A stretch of 27,267 bases of DNA from a virus, in IMG/VR virus record IMGVR_UViG_3300047547_000123, positions 1-27,267 of that record. One strand, given 5' to 3'. The notes beneath the pieces were generated by a model. The model did not search any database. It was given only the letters and a program-made list of their open reading frames with translations, and was not told the DNA's origin. The position numbers and the translations under genes were made by a program. This document shows, one piece after another, positions 15,437-22,179 of the stretch; positions within the stretch are counted from its first letter, which is position 1; every line of letters starts with the position of its first letter.

Positions 15437-16809
15437 TAAGCATCCCAAGGTAAGTCGGATGAACTATCGTCTTTAGCTTCTGTTTTCTTTTTACCAGCTT
15501 TTTGAATTTTATCTGGTTTCTCTGGCGTATCCATAGGTACTGGACTAATACGTAGAGTGTTCCAGTCTACTCCACTGGTAAACTTCATTTCTGCACCACC
15601 TCGGATTTTAGTTGTATCGAATGTCATTGATGTTTCATTAGCATCCATTACAAGTGCAACGTCTGCACTGTCTAGAATACCTTTAGAGAAGCGCGCCTCG
15701 CCAGTCGCATCAATCTGGTAAGGACTTACCAGTACGATGTTATACTTACGGGCAAAGTCTTTTAGCTTGGTAGATACAGCAATCTGAGGCTTCCAGTCAT
15801 ATTTATCTACACCCTCTACCACAATTTGGTTAACATAGTCAACTACTGCTACAGTAAACTTATCGCCAAATCTAGACTTGATTTTACCAAGCTGTAGATC
15901 TAACGTAGATAGGCTAAGCGCCCTATCATCAACGATAATCATTTGATTATCTTGTTTCAATTTACAGTTACGTACTAGAGCTTCTTCGAAGCGGTACCTA
16001 TCTCTATGCACTAGAAAGTCCTCCACGTGACAGTCGCTTTCTACGAACATTGCTGCCCTAGCCTTGACTACCTTTAGTACTTCAACATCTGTTAAAGTAC
16101 CTTTACGAATACCGGTATGAGGTACACCCGCATGGATAGCCATAATACGTTCAAAGGTTTCTTTACCACTCATCTCAATAGTAAAGTACGCTGTAGTGTT
16201 CCCAGCCTCGTATTGATTGACACAGATGTTTGCGCCAGTAATGGATTTACCAGAACCCCGCTTACCGCCTATAAGTAAGTATTCCTCTTTGGCCATACCA
16301 CCTAGTACAGCATCAAAAGTATTATTAAGGCCTAGATGCACCCTATGACGAGCAGCTTCATCAGGCGGTACGAATAACATAATATTACTCATATCATATA
16401 CGCCTTCAGCACTATAAGTCTTTTCGTCTAGCGAAAGTACAATATTACTTAAGTTTTCTTTAATTTCTTTAGTGTCATAAAGAGGTAATTTATCTACGAA
16501 TGAGTCTAATTGTTTGATTGTTTCATTCTGAGTATACTGGTCAATAAGCGCATCTAGAGCTACTTCCCAACTCAACTCCGGAACATCAGTAACTTCTAGA
16601 ATAGTAACTGTTTTATGCAGCTGAGACTCTCTAGCAGTAATCTCAATATCCGGGAATCCAGGCAATGCATTATACTTTTCATAATGCTTACCGATAGCTA
16701 AATAAACGGAGGAATACGCAGAGTCAAGGTAAACTAATTTTAATTTAGCCCACAACTCTAGGTTTTTATCACGTAATAGCTTGTTTAGTACAACAGCTGA
16801 TATATCTAT
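15436..16809 (-). CDS. replicative DnaB/gp41-type helicase, apparent AUA start
   Basis: A hexameric RecA-fold helicase of about 457 residues. The helical N-domain (LGLNNTFDAVLGGMAKEE linker) leads to Walker A LIGGKRGSGKSITG (about 180-193), YFTIEMSGKETFERIMA, Walker B-like QMIIVDD, VAVVDYVNQ, and SPYQIDATGEARF near the C-terminus; the tail is charged and low complexity. The first usable standard start, TTG at 16755, has no ribosome site and would delete the start of the N-domain. The frame is open upstream to IDISAVVLNKLLRDKNLELW, which fits the usual beginning of this family. A perfect GGAGG lies five bases before ATA 16809 and two before ATC 16812, so translation probably begins there with a non-AUG codon. 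Confidence 0.9.
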   Translation of the reverse strand: MDISAVVLNKLLRDKNLELWAKLKLVYLDSAYSSVYLAIGKHYEKYNALPGFPDIEITARESQLHKTVTILEVTDVPELSWEVALDALIDQYTQNETIKQLDSFVDKLPLYDTKEIKENLSNIVLSLDEKTYSAEGVYDMSNIMLFVPPDEAARHRVHLGLNNTFDAVLGGMAKEEYLLIGGKRGSGKSITGANICVNQYEAGNTTAYFTIEMSGKETFERIMAIHAGVPHTGIRKGTLTDVEVLKVVKARAAMFVESDCHVEDFLVHRDRYRFEEALVRNCKLKQDNQMIIVDDRALSLSTLDLQLGKIKSRFGDKFTVAVVDYVNQIVVEGVDKYDWKPQIAVSTKLKDFARKYNIVLVSPYQIDATGEARFSKGILDSADVALVMDANETSMTFDTTKIRGGAEMKFTSGVDWNTLRISPVPMDTPEKPDKIQKAGKKKTEAKDDSSSDLPWDA

Positions 16810-16820
16810 GATAGCCTCCG

Positions 16821-17123
16821 TTATTTAGATAGCTTAGATTCATTGTCAATAATAACAGTATCTAGGATTTCTTCCAGCTTTTTAAGAGAAGACGCACGTA
16901 GTTTACGTAGTTCTACATGATAATCAGCACTTTGGTCAAACATAATGCTAATCTGCTCATGGGTTATAATTTGCTGCAAACCAAAGTATATTAGATCGTG
17001 CGCATTGCCACTCTCAGGGGCTACTTCTACTCTAGCGTATTTACCATAGTTATGTACGGCTTGGCGTACTACTTCTTCTTTTGTAAAGGAAGTAGAATCA
17101 GTATATGTTATTGTTACTTGCAT
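16821..17123 (-). CDS. hypothetical protein, 100 aa, first gene of the replisome operon
   Basis: A protein starting MQVTITYTDSTSFTKEEVVR with strand-rich N-terminal half (YARVEVAPESGNAHDLIYFG) and a long C-terminal helix (LRKLRASSLKKLEEILDTVI). Good ribosome site (GAGG, five bases before ATG). It lies between a hairpin leader and the helicase gene, whose GGAGG begins one base after its stop. No known family. A replisome accessory role is inferred from position only. Confidence 0.75.
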   Translation of the reverse strand: MQVTITYTDSTSFTKEEVVRQAVHNYGKYARVEVAPESGNAHDLIYFGLQQIITHEQISIMFDQSADYHVELRKLRASSLKKLEEILDTVIIDNESKLSK

Positions 17124-17137
17124 GTGTACCTCGATAA

Positions 17138-17172
17138 TTTAACATCTGTACTCTGCAAGTACAGATGTTAAA
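17138..17172 (-). other. 15-bp perfect hairpin in the leader of the replisome operon
   Basis: Arm 17138-17152 (tttaacatctgtact) pairs perfectly with 17158-17172 around a 5-base loop. No T-run follows on the minus strand, so it is not a simple terminator. It lies between the terminator at 17182-17216 and the ribosome site of the gene at 17123, and could be an RNase III site, an antitermination element or an RNA-stability hairpin. Confidence 0.8.
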
Positions 17173-17181
17173 GCACCATTG

Positions 17182-17216
17182 AAAAAGGGTAGAGAGCCTT
17201 TTATTTCTCTCTACCC
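17182..17216 (-). terminator. intrinsic terminator after the D5-like gene
   Basis: A 10-bp perfect stem (gggtagagag 17187-17196 with 17207-17216), 10-base loop and T5 run on the minus strand. It ends the ligase/D5 operon, yet the replisome genes that follow show no clear promoter. Confidence 0.9.
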
Positions 17217-17225
17217 TCCGATTAA

Positions 17226-17978
17226 TTAAGCAGCAGCTTTTGCTTCTGCTTTTTCTTTCTTATCTTGACCTTTGTAGTCCGCACAGTTGATACCACGACG
17301 GGTCAACATAGTACGAACACCGCGGTCTGTCTTATCAGTTGCTGCAGCAATTTCTGCAACAGTCATGCCATTAATACGGTCGCCAAGTGCTGCAACTGCG
17401 TCTACCTGAGTGTTAGCATGGCTTTCGCGTTGAGCAGGAATTTTTGCAATCTGCTCTTTACGAACTAGGCTCAGAGCCTTACCACGAACGGAGGCAACTT
17501 CTTTACCCAAAGCCGTAGCGATTTCTTCAATAAAAGCACCTGTGTTGGCCATCTTTACGAAAGTAGCTTCTTCAACCTCAGAGTACTTACCAGCGACTTC
17601 AACTTTTTCTGTACGCTTAACGCTATCAGTCAGTTCCAGAGCCAGCAACTTACCTTGGATTTGTTTTGCCGTAAATTTGCCACCGTTAAAGTTCTCAGCA
17701 ATTTCACGATAGGTATATACTGAAGCATTTTCAGTAACAAAAGCAGCCAGAGCATTACCCTCATCTTCGCTAAAAGTAGGCTCTTTGGTTTTAGCCATTG
17801 AAGCAACAGTACGATTTAGTTGACGCAATTTAGCAGATACGGAACGGGTAGATTTGCCCAGAGTAGTAGCAGCTTGTTCTACAATATCTGCAGGAACGGG
17901 GGTAAGGTCGCCGATAATATCCATCAAGGTTGCAGTAGCTTCGTCAGACCAGTTCTTCAGTGCGGCTTTTTCAGTCAT
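17226..17978 (-). CDS. D5-like DNA-binding protein with four HTH/SANT-like repeats
   Basis: A 250-residue protein in the position of T5 D5, a DNA-binding early regulator. By eye it is built of four related three-helix units: residues 9-54 (NWSDEATATLMDIIGDL then GKSTRSVSAKLRQL), 69-115 (FSEDEGNALAAFV then FTAKQIQGKLLAL), 132-172 (YSEVEEATFVKM then EVASVRGKALSL) and 190-229 (MTVAEIAAATDKTDRGVRTM). Each has the Trp/Phe/Tyr-Ser-x-Glu/Asp opening or an I-A helix followed by a recognition-like helix. A Lys/Ala-rich tail ends the protein. It overlaps the ligase subunit stop by 8 bases and is followed by a strong terminator, which suggests high expression. Regulator or coating protein are both possible. 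Confidence 0.8.
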   Translation of the reverse strand: MTEKAALKNWSDEATATLMDIIGDLTPVPADIVEQAATTLGKSTRSVSAKLRQLNRTVASMAKTKEPTFSEDEGNALAAFVTENASVYTYREIAENFNGGKFTAKQIQGKLLALELTDSVKRTEKVEVAGKYSEVEEATFVKMANTGAFIEEIATALGKEVASVRGKALSLVRKEQIAKIPAQRESHANTQVDAVAALGDRINGMTVAEIAAATDKTDRGVRTMLTRRGINCADYKGQDKKEKAEAKAAA

Positions 17979-18735
17979 GTTTGTTTTCTTTCAAAAAATC
18001 TTTAAGATTTGTAATAATAGGAATGCCGAGTGCTTCGGCTTTTTTACGTTTGTCGCTGCCTTTATCACCCTCGTCCACTAGCAAATTAGTTGTTTTAGTT
18101 ACTGAATCTACTACTTTGTATCCAGCGGCTTGTAACGCTGTTGTGGCTTCTGCTTTGGTTTTAAAGGAAGCTAGTTTACCAGTAATGCAAATACTTTTAC
18201 CGTTATTTGCGCTAATGGCTTCTTTTCCAGAAGCTCGGAAGTCAAAGGGTAAAAACTCTCTTACTTCTTGGAACTCTGTTTCCAGCCAACTGATCAAATT
18301 GGCTGTGGCCTTATCGCCTAGACCTGCTGTTTTGCAGGCTTCGGGAGTAATATCGTCGATATGCTCGACTACTTGACACAGACGACCCGCTAAGGTCTGT
18401 CCGATCAACGGGATTGAAAATGCAGCAATTACTTTGTCTAGTGAGGCAGATCGGCTTTGTTCAATTTCAATGAGTAGTTTTTCCGCCATACGCTCACTGC
18501 CCAACGCAGCTGCTACATCTTCAAATTCTAGAAAATAAATCTCTGGGATGGAATCAAGAGCCAGCTTGTCAACCGTCTTAGGCCCGAACCCTTTAATACC
18601 TAGAGTTTTGGTAAAGTGCTCAACCTTTTTGTAAAGTTGAGCAGGGCAGCTAGTGTCTACGCAAAATAGCTGGTCATTTTTCATGACCAAAGTAGACGCG
18701 CAGCAGGGGCATTTATCGGGTATGATGATTTTCAT
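17971..18735 (-). CDS. NAD-dependent DNA ligase, C-terminal subunit (Zn finger, HhH, BRCT)
   Basis: A 254-residue protein equal to the C-terminal third of bacterial LigA. A Cys4 zinc finger at the start (Cys9, Cys12, Cys25, Cys30, ending SCPAQLYKK) is followed by helix-hairpin-helix repeats (GIKGFGPKTVDKLAL, FSIPLIGQTLAGRL, GLGDKATANLIS) and a BRCT domain from about residue 170 (GKSICITGKLASF, then TTNLLVDEGDKGSDKRKKAE). It binds DNA but lacks the adenylation site, which is in the separate gene at 18993-19955. T5 also has a two-part ligase, as I recall. It has its own promoter and precedes the D5-like gene. Confidence 0.92.
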   Translation of the reverse strand: MKIIIPDKCPCCASTLVMKNDQLFCVDTSCPAQLYKKVEHFTKTLGIKGFGPKTVDKLALDSIPEIYFLEFEDVAAALGSERMAEKLLIEIEQSRSASLDKVIAAFSIPLIGQTLAGRLCQVVEHIDDITPEACKTAGLGDKATANLISWLETEFQEVREFLPFDFRASGKEAISANNGKSICITGKLASFKTKAEATTALQAAGYKVVDSVTKTTNLLVDEGDKGSDKRKKAEALGIPIITNLKDFLKENKHD

Positions 18736-18761
18736 AGATGGTTTCTCGACTGAATATATGT

Positions 18762-18790
18762 ATTATACACGAAACCCAGTAGTATCGCAA
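18762..18790 (-). promoter_or_regulatory. sigma70 promoter for ligase C-subunit and D5-like gene
   Basis: TTGCGA (18785-18790), 17-base spacer, perfect TATAAT (18762-18767), with AAAAATTTAGA just upstream, the pattern closest to classical T5 early promoters. Confidence 0.85.
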
Positions 18791-18792
18791 GT

Positions 18793-18990
18793 CTAAATTT
18801 TTGGGGGTAGGGGAGGAATTTCTGGCTTGACGTGCGGATTTTTCACTAAGCACCTATAAGAGGCACGCCGATCTAGTGTAGGAGATTCCTCAATGCACAC
18901 TCCGGCTGTTTTAAACAATGTACCACTCAAACCTAGAGGATGTTGGCACCGTTTATTAGCGTAGTGTGTACAGTTAATAGAGATAGGCAT
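18793..18990 (-). CDS. small Cys-containing hypothetical protein between ligase subunits
   Basis: A 65-residue protein (MPISINCTHYANKRCQHPLG) with four cysteines (about 7, 15, 32, 47) and several His, which could bind zinc. The tail is proline-rich: NPHVKPEIPPLPPKI. The eight residues PHVKPEIP also occur in the SbcD-like protein, with different synonymous codons. It follows the ligase N-subunit by two bases and shares its operon. No family recognised. Confidence 0.65.
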   Translation of the reverse strand: MPISINCTHYANKRCQHPLGLSGTLFKTAGVCIEESPTLDRRASYRCLVKNPHVKPEIPPLPPKI

Positions 18991-18992
18991 GT

Positions 18993-19955
18993 TTAAGCGT
19001 TCACTTTGTATAATATCTTAGGAATTATTTCCCCGCTACGAATGACCGCAACAGTATCACCAATCTCGATTCCAAGCATCTCAATAAAACCTGGATTGTT
19101 GAGGGTAGCACGACTTACTAGAGCATCACCAATCATCACAGGTTCTAGAATAGCTACTGGAGATACGCGACCAGTTTTGCCAACCCCCCACTCAACGTCC
19201 AGAATTACTGTCTCTACTGCTTCTTGTCGTTCTTTCAATGCAAACGCAGCCCTCGGGTGTTTACCAGTGTACCCAAGATTAACGAAAGAAGCATTATGCA
19301 CAATACGATGAACTACGCCATCACAAGGATAAATCTTATTAATCTCTGGTTCAAATACTGTTTTAAAGCCCCAAGACTCTAATGCAGCCATATCGTCGTC
19401 GAACGTACTAGTAATGTAAGGCTGTACACCATAAGCAAAGAACTCGATAGCTCTAGTGCGGAACTCGTCAGTATCTTTCAAGTTCAAAGCCCCAGCAGCA
19501 TAGTTTCTAGCGTTTTCAATGTGCTTTGGAGCTACAATCTCGCCAGTAATTTGATATGCCCCCTTTACTGGTACAGTATGAGGAATCAAGGAGTTAGTAG
19601 ATAGAAACTTATCTGTAACATCCTGTCCCTCAATGCCGTCACCACGCGTTGCTACCTGTACTAGCTTGCCATCAATATACGTGATAGAAATAGCGGCACC
19701 ATCCAGCTTTGGAGTCATAGCTACGGCCCCGCTTACATTAGCTAGCGGATGCGCACCTTCGTCTTCGTAGTGCTTCTGAAGCGAGTACATTTGGAAGAGA
19801 TGCCTAACTTTCCCTGCGCTAACAGTAGCGCCCACTTTATTATAACCAACAAGATCAGCGAGGCGATCAAAGGTAGCGTCATCAAGAATAGGAGAACCTG
19901 CATAATACGCATCACTGCACCGATCAAGATAGTTTGAAACTTGTTGTTTATTCAT
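18993..19955 (-). CDS. NAD-dependent DNA ligase, N-terminal subunit (adenylation and OB domains)
   Basis: A 320-residue catalytic subunit that seals nicks using NAD. Domain Ia is present (NYLDRCSDAYYAGSPILDD), which confers NAD use. The adenylation site is TPKLDGAAIS with Lys83, followed by TRGDGIEGQDVT, TGEIVAP, DGVVHRI and AFALKERQE. An OB fold ends the protein (WGVGKTGRVSPVAILEPV, SRATLNNPGFI). Zinc, HhH and BRCT parts are supplied by the gene at 17971-18735. The start codon overlaps the preceding small gene. Together the two subunits make about 574 residues, somewhat short of bacterial LigA. Confidence 0.94.
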   Translation of the reverse strand: MNKQQVSNYLDRCSDAYYAGSPILDDATFDRLADLVGYNKVGATVSAGKVRHLFQMYSLQKHYEDEGAHPLANVSGAVAMTPKLDGAAISITYIDGKLVQVATRGDGIEGQDVTDKFLSTNSLIPHTVPVKGAYQITGEIVAPKHIENARNYAAGALNLKDTDEFRTRAIEFFAYGVQPYITSTFDDDMAALESWGFKTVFEPEINKIYPCDGVVHRIVHNASFVNLGYTGKHPRAAFALKERQEAVETVILDVEWGVGKTGRVSPVAILEPVMIGDALVSRATLNNPGFIEMLGIEIGDTVAVIRSGEIIPKILYKVNA

Positions 19956-20121
19956 AGGTATAAATATCTGCTTTGCGTTTCCAAAACTCGTAACTTTTAG
20001 GTTCTACATATCCGAAATCTTCGGCTTTTAGTAGTGCTTCGTCTACTGTAACATCATGGAAGCGGCATTGATTCCAGTCATCTTGATTTTTCCACTCTAT
20101 AATAACTGTCTTGTATTTCAT
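19948..20121 (-). CDS. hypothetical protein, 57 aa
   Basis: A short gene in the gap upstream of the ligase. It reads MKYKTVIIEWKNQDDWNQCR and ends FWKRKADIYTYE, with an acidic helix (TVDEALLKAEDFG) in the middle. It is the first gene after the promoter at 20148, and its stop overlaps the ligase start by 8 bases. Codon use and coupling look genuine, though no strong ribosome site is visible. Function unknown. Confidence 0.72.
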   Translation of the reverse strand: MKYKTVIIEWKNQDDWNQCRFHDVTVDEALLKAEDFGYVEPKSYEFWKRKADIYTYE

Positions 20122-20147
20122 TGTGTAATCTACTGTGTAAAGAATAT

Positions 20148-20176
20148 ATTATACAATGAAAGCGGCTTAGGGTCAA
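20148..20176 (-). promoter_or_regulatory. sigma70 promoter for ligase N-subunit operon
   Basis: TTGACC (20171-20176), 17-base spacer, perfect TATAAT (20148-20153), with AAAATTTTA upstream. The 28 bases 20161-20188 are repeated with one mismatch at 21905-21932. After the -10 comes TATTCTTTACACAG. Confidence 0.88.
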
Positions 20177-20206
20177 ATATAAAATTTTAAACCCTAAACC
20201 ACAATC

Positions 20207-20554
20207 TTATTTGCACATTTTTTCGTAAACCGAAGTAATAAGTGCTCTACCTTCTTCTTGAGAAGCAATCTCCAGCAATCCCTCTAATAGAGCCTGTATA
20301 TTAGCCATTTCAGCTTCCATAGAGACACCTTCTTTGCTTGGAATCCACTCGGACTCGTAAGATAAAAAGTACTTGCGTATATTGATATAGTATTTATCCC
20401 TAAACTCACTAACTGTGAGTCTTAGCTGATAAAACTTATCAGTATTCTCGTAAATGAGTTTTTCATAGTGTAATTGGTCTGCCATCTTAAATGTTGGGGT
20501 TACGTTTAACAAATTAACTGGTGGGAAGTTAAGGTCTGGCCAGTATATAGTCAC
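20207..20554 (-). CDS. PC4/YdbC-like ssDNA-binding transcription cofactor
   Basis: A 115-residue protein whose middle reads FYQLRLTVSEFRDKYYINIR then KYFLSYESEWIPSKEGVSM. This is the pattern of the PC4 (transcriptional coactivator p15) fold: a beta-rich R-x-x-V-S-x-F-x-x-x-x-Y-I-x-I-R segment, then Trp-x-Pro-x-x-x-Gly-x-S/T. Such proteins bind single-stranded DNA as dimers and help transcription or repair. The N-terminal ~30 residues are extra. The start is GTG, one base... directly after the preceding stop, with GGGG about ten bases upstream, so it is probably translationally coupled. Role here (late transcription, recombination) is open. Confidence 0.7.
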   Translation of the reverse strand: MTIYWPDLNFPPVNLLNVTPTFKMADQLHYEKLIYENTDKFYQLRLTVSEFRDKYYINIRKYFLSYESEWIPSKEGVSMEAEMANIQALLEGLLEIASQEEGRALITSVYEKMCK

Positions 20555-21175
20555 TTATACGCGTACCCCAAGCTTTCGCAAGTGTTCCAAAGAGGCTAGC
20601 TCACATGCTGGAACATATGCATACTGCTTCCATTTCTCACTCAGGAGCCATACTCGATAGATAAAGCCCCACATTGGATGTGTGTCTTCTTTTTCGATAG
20701 CACACGCCGAGTCGTATTGAGCAGACCATACAACCTCCCCAACATTGAATCTAGTACGTACTGCGTCGTCAGGGATTAACTCAGGTTTAAAATAGTCATA
20801 ACTTGCGGGTCTAATAGGTACATTGGCTTCCTGCAGTGCCTGACTTACTTTGTCACGGGAACGATACGTTGACCTAGAAATCTCTTCTACTGAGATACCT
20901 TCCAGGTATTCGCCGATGATATATGAGATTTCTTCGGTAGTTAAAGGCTTACCGCGCAGCTCTGCACGCCGTTTAGTCTCTCGTGACTTTTTCTCTTTAT
21001 ACTTTTCAAGTAGCTGCCCAAGCCGTGTAGTATTGTAAGCAATGTTAAGAATACTACAGGCATCTTTTTTAGAAATCGGCTTAACACCAATCTCAGTAGG
21101 CTCTAGCAATGAGATAACACGCTCCAAATGAGCGTCATCAAGCATTTCGTCATCTTTTGGTTTGCGTGTAGCCAT
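20555..21175 (-). CDS. HTH-containing putative DNA-binding regulator
   Basis: A 206-residue protein starting MATRKPKDDEMLDDAHLERV. Two helix-turn-helix-like segments are visible: SKKDACSILNIAYNTTRLGQ (about 36-55) and YLEGISVEEISRSTYRSRDK (about 88-107), separated by a very basic helix (KEKKSRETKRRAELRGK). The C-terminal half is beta-rich and aromatic (FNVGEVVWSAQYDSACAIEK). I chose ATG 21175, which has AAGGA six bases upstream, over the longer frame from 21205. It could regulate phage transcription; I do not recognise a named family. Confidence 0.72.
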   Translation of the reverse strand: MATRKPKDDEMLDDAHLERVISLLEPTEIGVKPISKKDACSILNIAYNTTRLGQLLEKYKEKKSRETKRRAELRGKPLTTEEISYIIGEYLEGISVEEISRSTYRSRDKVSQALQEANVPIRPASYDYFKPELIPDDAVRTRFNVGEVVWSAQYDSACAIEKEDTHPMWGFIYRVWLLSEKWKQYAYVPACELASLEHLRKLGVRV

Positions 21176-21217
21176 TATAGTCCTTAAATATAAAAGGCAG
21201 CACAAGGCCGCCTTTTG

Positions 21218-21583
21218 TTAAGATGCCAGTACTTGCGTAAAGTACGCAGCAGCTTTGCCAGTAAGTTTACCAACAATTTCTTCGTCTACAGTAGCGCCTT
21301 TTGCCTCAATGGCAGCACGCAGTTCTGCGAGCTGAACATCTTTACTAACGCGCTTAGTGCCTTCACCATCAGCAGTCTTTTTGGTAGCTGGTTTAGTGGC
21401 TGTAGAGCCTTCTGCTTTTTTAACGTATAGGTTTGCTTGAGACAGCAACATACGCACACCGTTTGGTGACTGATCCAGAGCATCTGCGATTTGCTTAACC
21501 AGTTCGATAGAGTTTTCTGGGGTAGGATTGCCGTCCAGGTACATTTGCTTAGCTTGTTCTTTTTGTTCGTCGGTCCATGCCAT
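21218..21583 (-). CDS. small HTH protein related to the D5-like repeats
   Basis: A 121-residue protein. Its first 55 residues (MAWTDEQKEQAKQMYLDGN, then IADALDQSPNGVRMLLSQAN) match the repeat unit of the D5-like protein, in particular its fourth copy (IAAATDKTDRGVRTML). A low-complexity Lys/Thr linker (TKPATKKTADGEGTKRV) joins it to a second helical unit (LRAAIEAKGATVDEEIVGK). Good ribosome site (AAGGA). It is probably a DNA-binding protein and paralogue of one D5-like domain. Confidence 0.75.
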   Translation of the reverse strand: MAWTDEQKEQAKQMYLDGNPTPENSIELVKQIADALDQSPNGVRMLLSQANLYVKKAEGSTATKPATKKTADGEGTKRVSKDVQLAELRAAIEAKGATVDEEIVGKLTGKAAAYFTQVLAS

Positions 21584-21595
21584 GATATTTTTCCT

Positions 21596-21868
21596 TTAAA
21601 TGTCTTCGGTTGTAATGTTAGCCATTTGTTCTGGCTTAAATTGGCGATAACGATGCTTTACATCGAAATCTGCGTTGATTTGCTCAATTTCTTTAATGTA
21701 TCGGTCTTTTGCCGCACTAATTGCTTCGGCATACATAGCTTGTTCAACAGCTTCCAGCTCACTAATATCTGTACCTGCGTACACTGCAGATGGTACAATA
21801 AATGGGGCCAGTACACGGCTAGAAACCTTGCCTTTTGCGTCTGTATATTTAAAACAATAAATCAGCAT
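21596..21868 (-). CDS. hypothetical protein, 90 aa, first gene after promoter
   Basis: A small protein: an N-terminal beta-like segment (MLIYCFKYTDAKGKVSSRVL, then APFIVPS) followed by two charged helices (ELEAVEQAMYAEAISAAKDR). The first segment resembles the Y-x-D-x-x-G-x-x-S-x-R-x-x-x-P core of WYL-like domains, but the protein is too short for a full one, so this is a weak hint. Good ribosome site (AAAGGA). Leads the operon with the HTH proteins and the PC4-like protein. Confidence 0.75.
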   Translation of the reverse strand: MLIYCFKYTDAKGKVSSRVLAPFIVPSAVYAGTDISELEAVEQAMYAEAISAAKDRYIKEIEQINADFDVKHRYRQFKPEQMANITTEDI

Positions 21869-21891
21869 ATAAATCCTTTAAAGAAGTATAT

Positions 21892-21920
21892 ATTATACAA
21901 CTTTAGCGGCTTAGGGTCAA
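21892..21920 (-). promoter_or_regulatory. sigma70 promoter for HTH/PC4-like operon
   Basis: TTGACC (21915-21920), 17-base spacer, perfect TATAAT (21892-21897), with AAAATTTTG upstream. Near-duplicate of the promoter at 20148 over 28 bases. TTCTTTAAAGG follows the -10. Confidence 0.88.
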
Positions 21921-21930
21921 ATACAAAATT

Positions 21931-22179
21931 TTACTTCTTAAGATTAACGTCAATATACGTATCAATAAATACGGTACCAGGACTAAGCAACCCAATAAAG
22001 AAGAAAGGGGCTAGTACAAAAGCGGTTCCAAATAGTACTAGAGCTTGCGTTTTTGGTGTTCGATAAAAAATATGATCTAGATTATTTTCCTCAAACAATT
22101 TACGACGTGCTTTAGGAATAATAGTAATTACCGCCCAAAATGCCGTTGCCAGTGCACCAATAATATAGTACTCTAGCAT
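21931..22179 (-). CDS. small inner-membrane protein, two transmembrane helices
   Basis: An 82-residue protein with two hydrophobic segments, IIGALATAFWAVITIIP (about 6-22) and ALVLFGTAFVLAPFFFIGLL (about 46-65), joined by a basic loop (KARRKLFEENN). The basic loop suggests both ends point to the periplasm or the loop to the cytoplasm. The ATG shares a base with the previous stop (TAATG). Last gene of its operon. Role unknown; superinfection exclusion or membrane modulation would be guesses. Confidence 0.78.
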   Translation of the reverse strand: MLEYYIIGALATAFWAVITIIPKARRKLFEENNLDHIFYRTPKTQALVLFGTAFVLAPFFFIGLLSPGTVFIDTYIDVNLKK

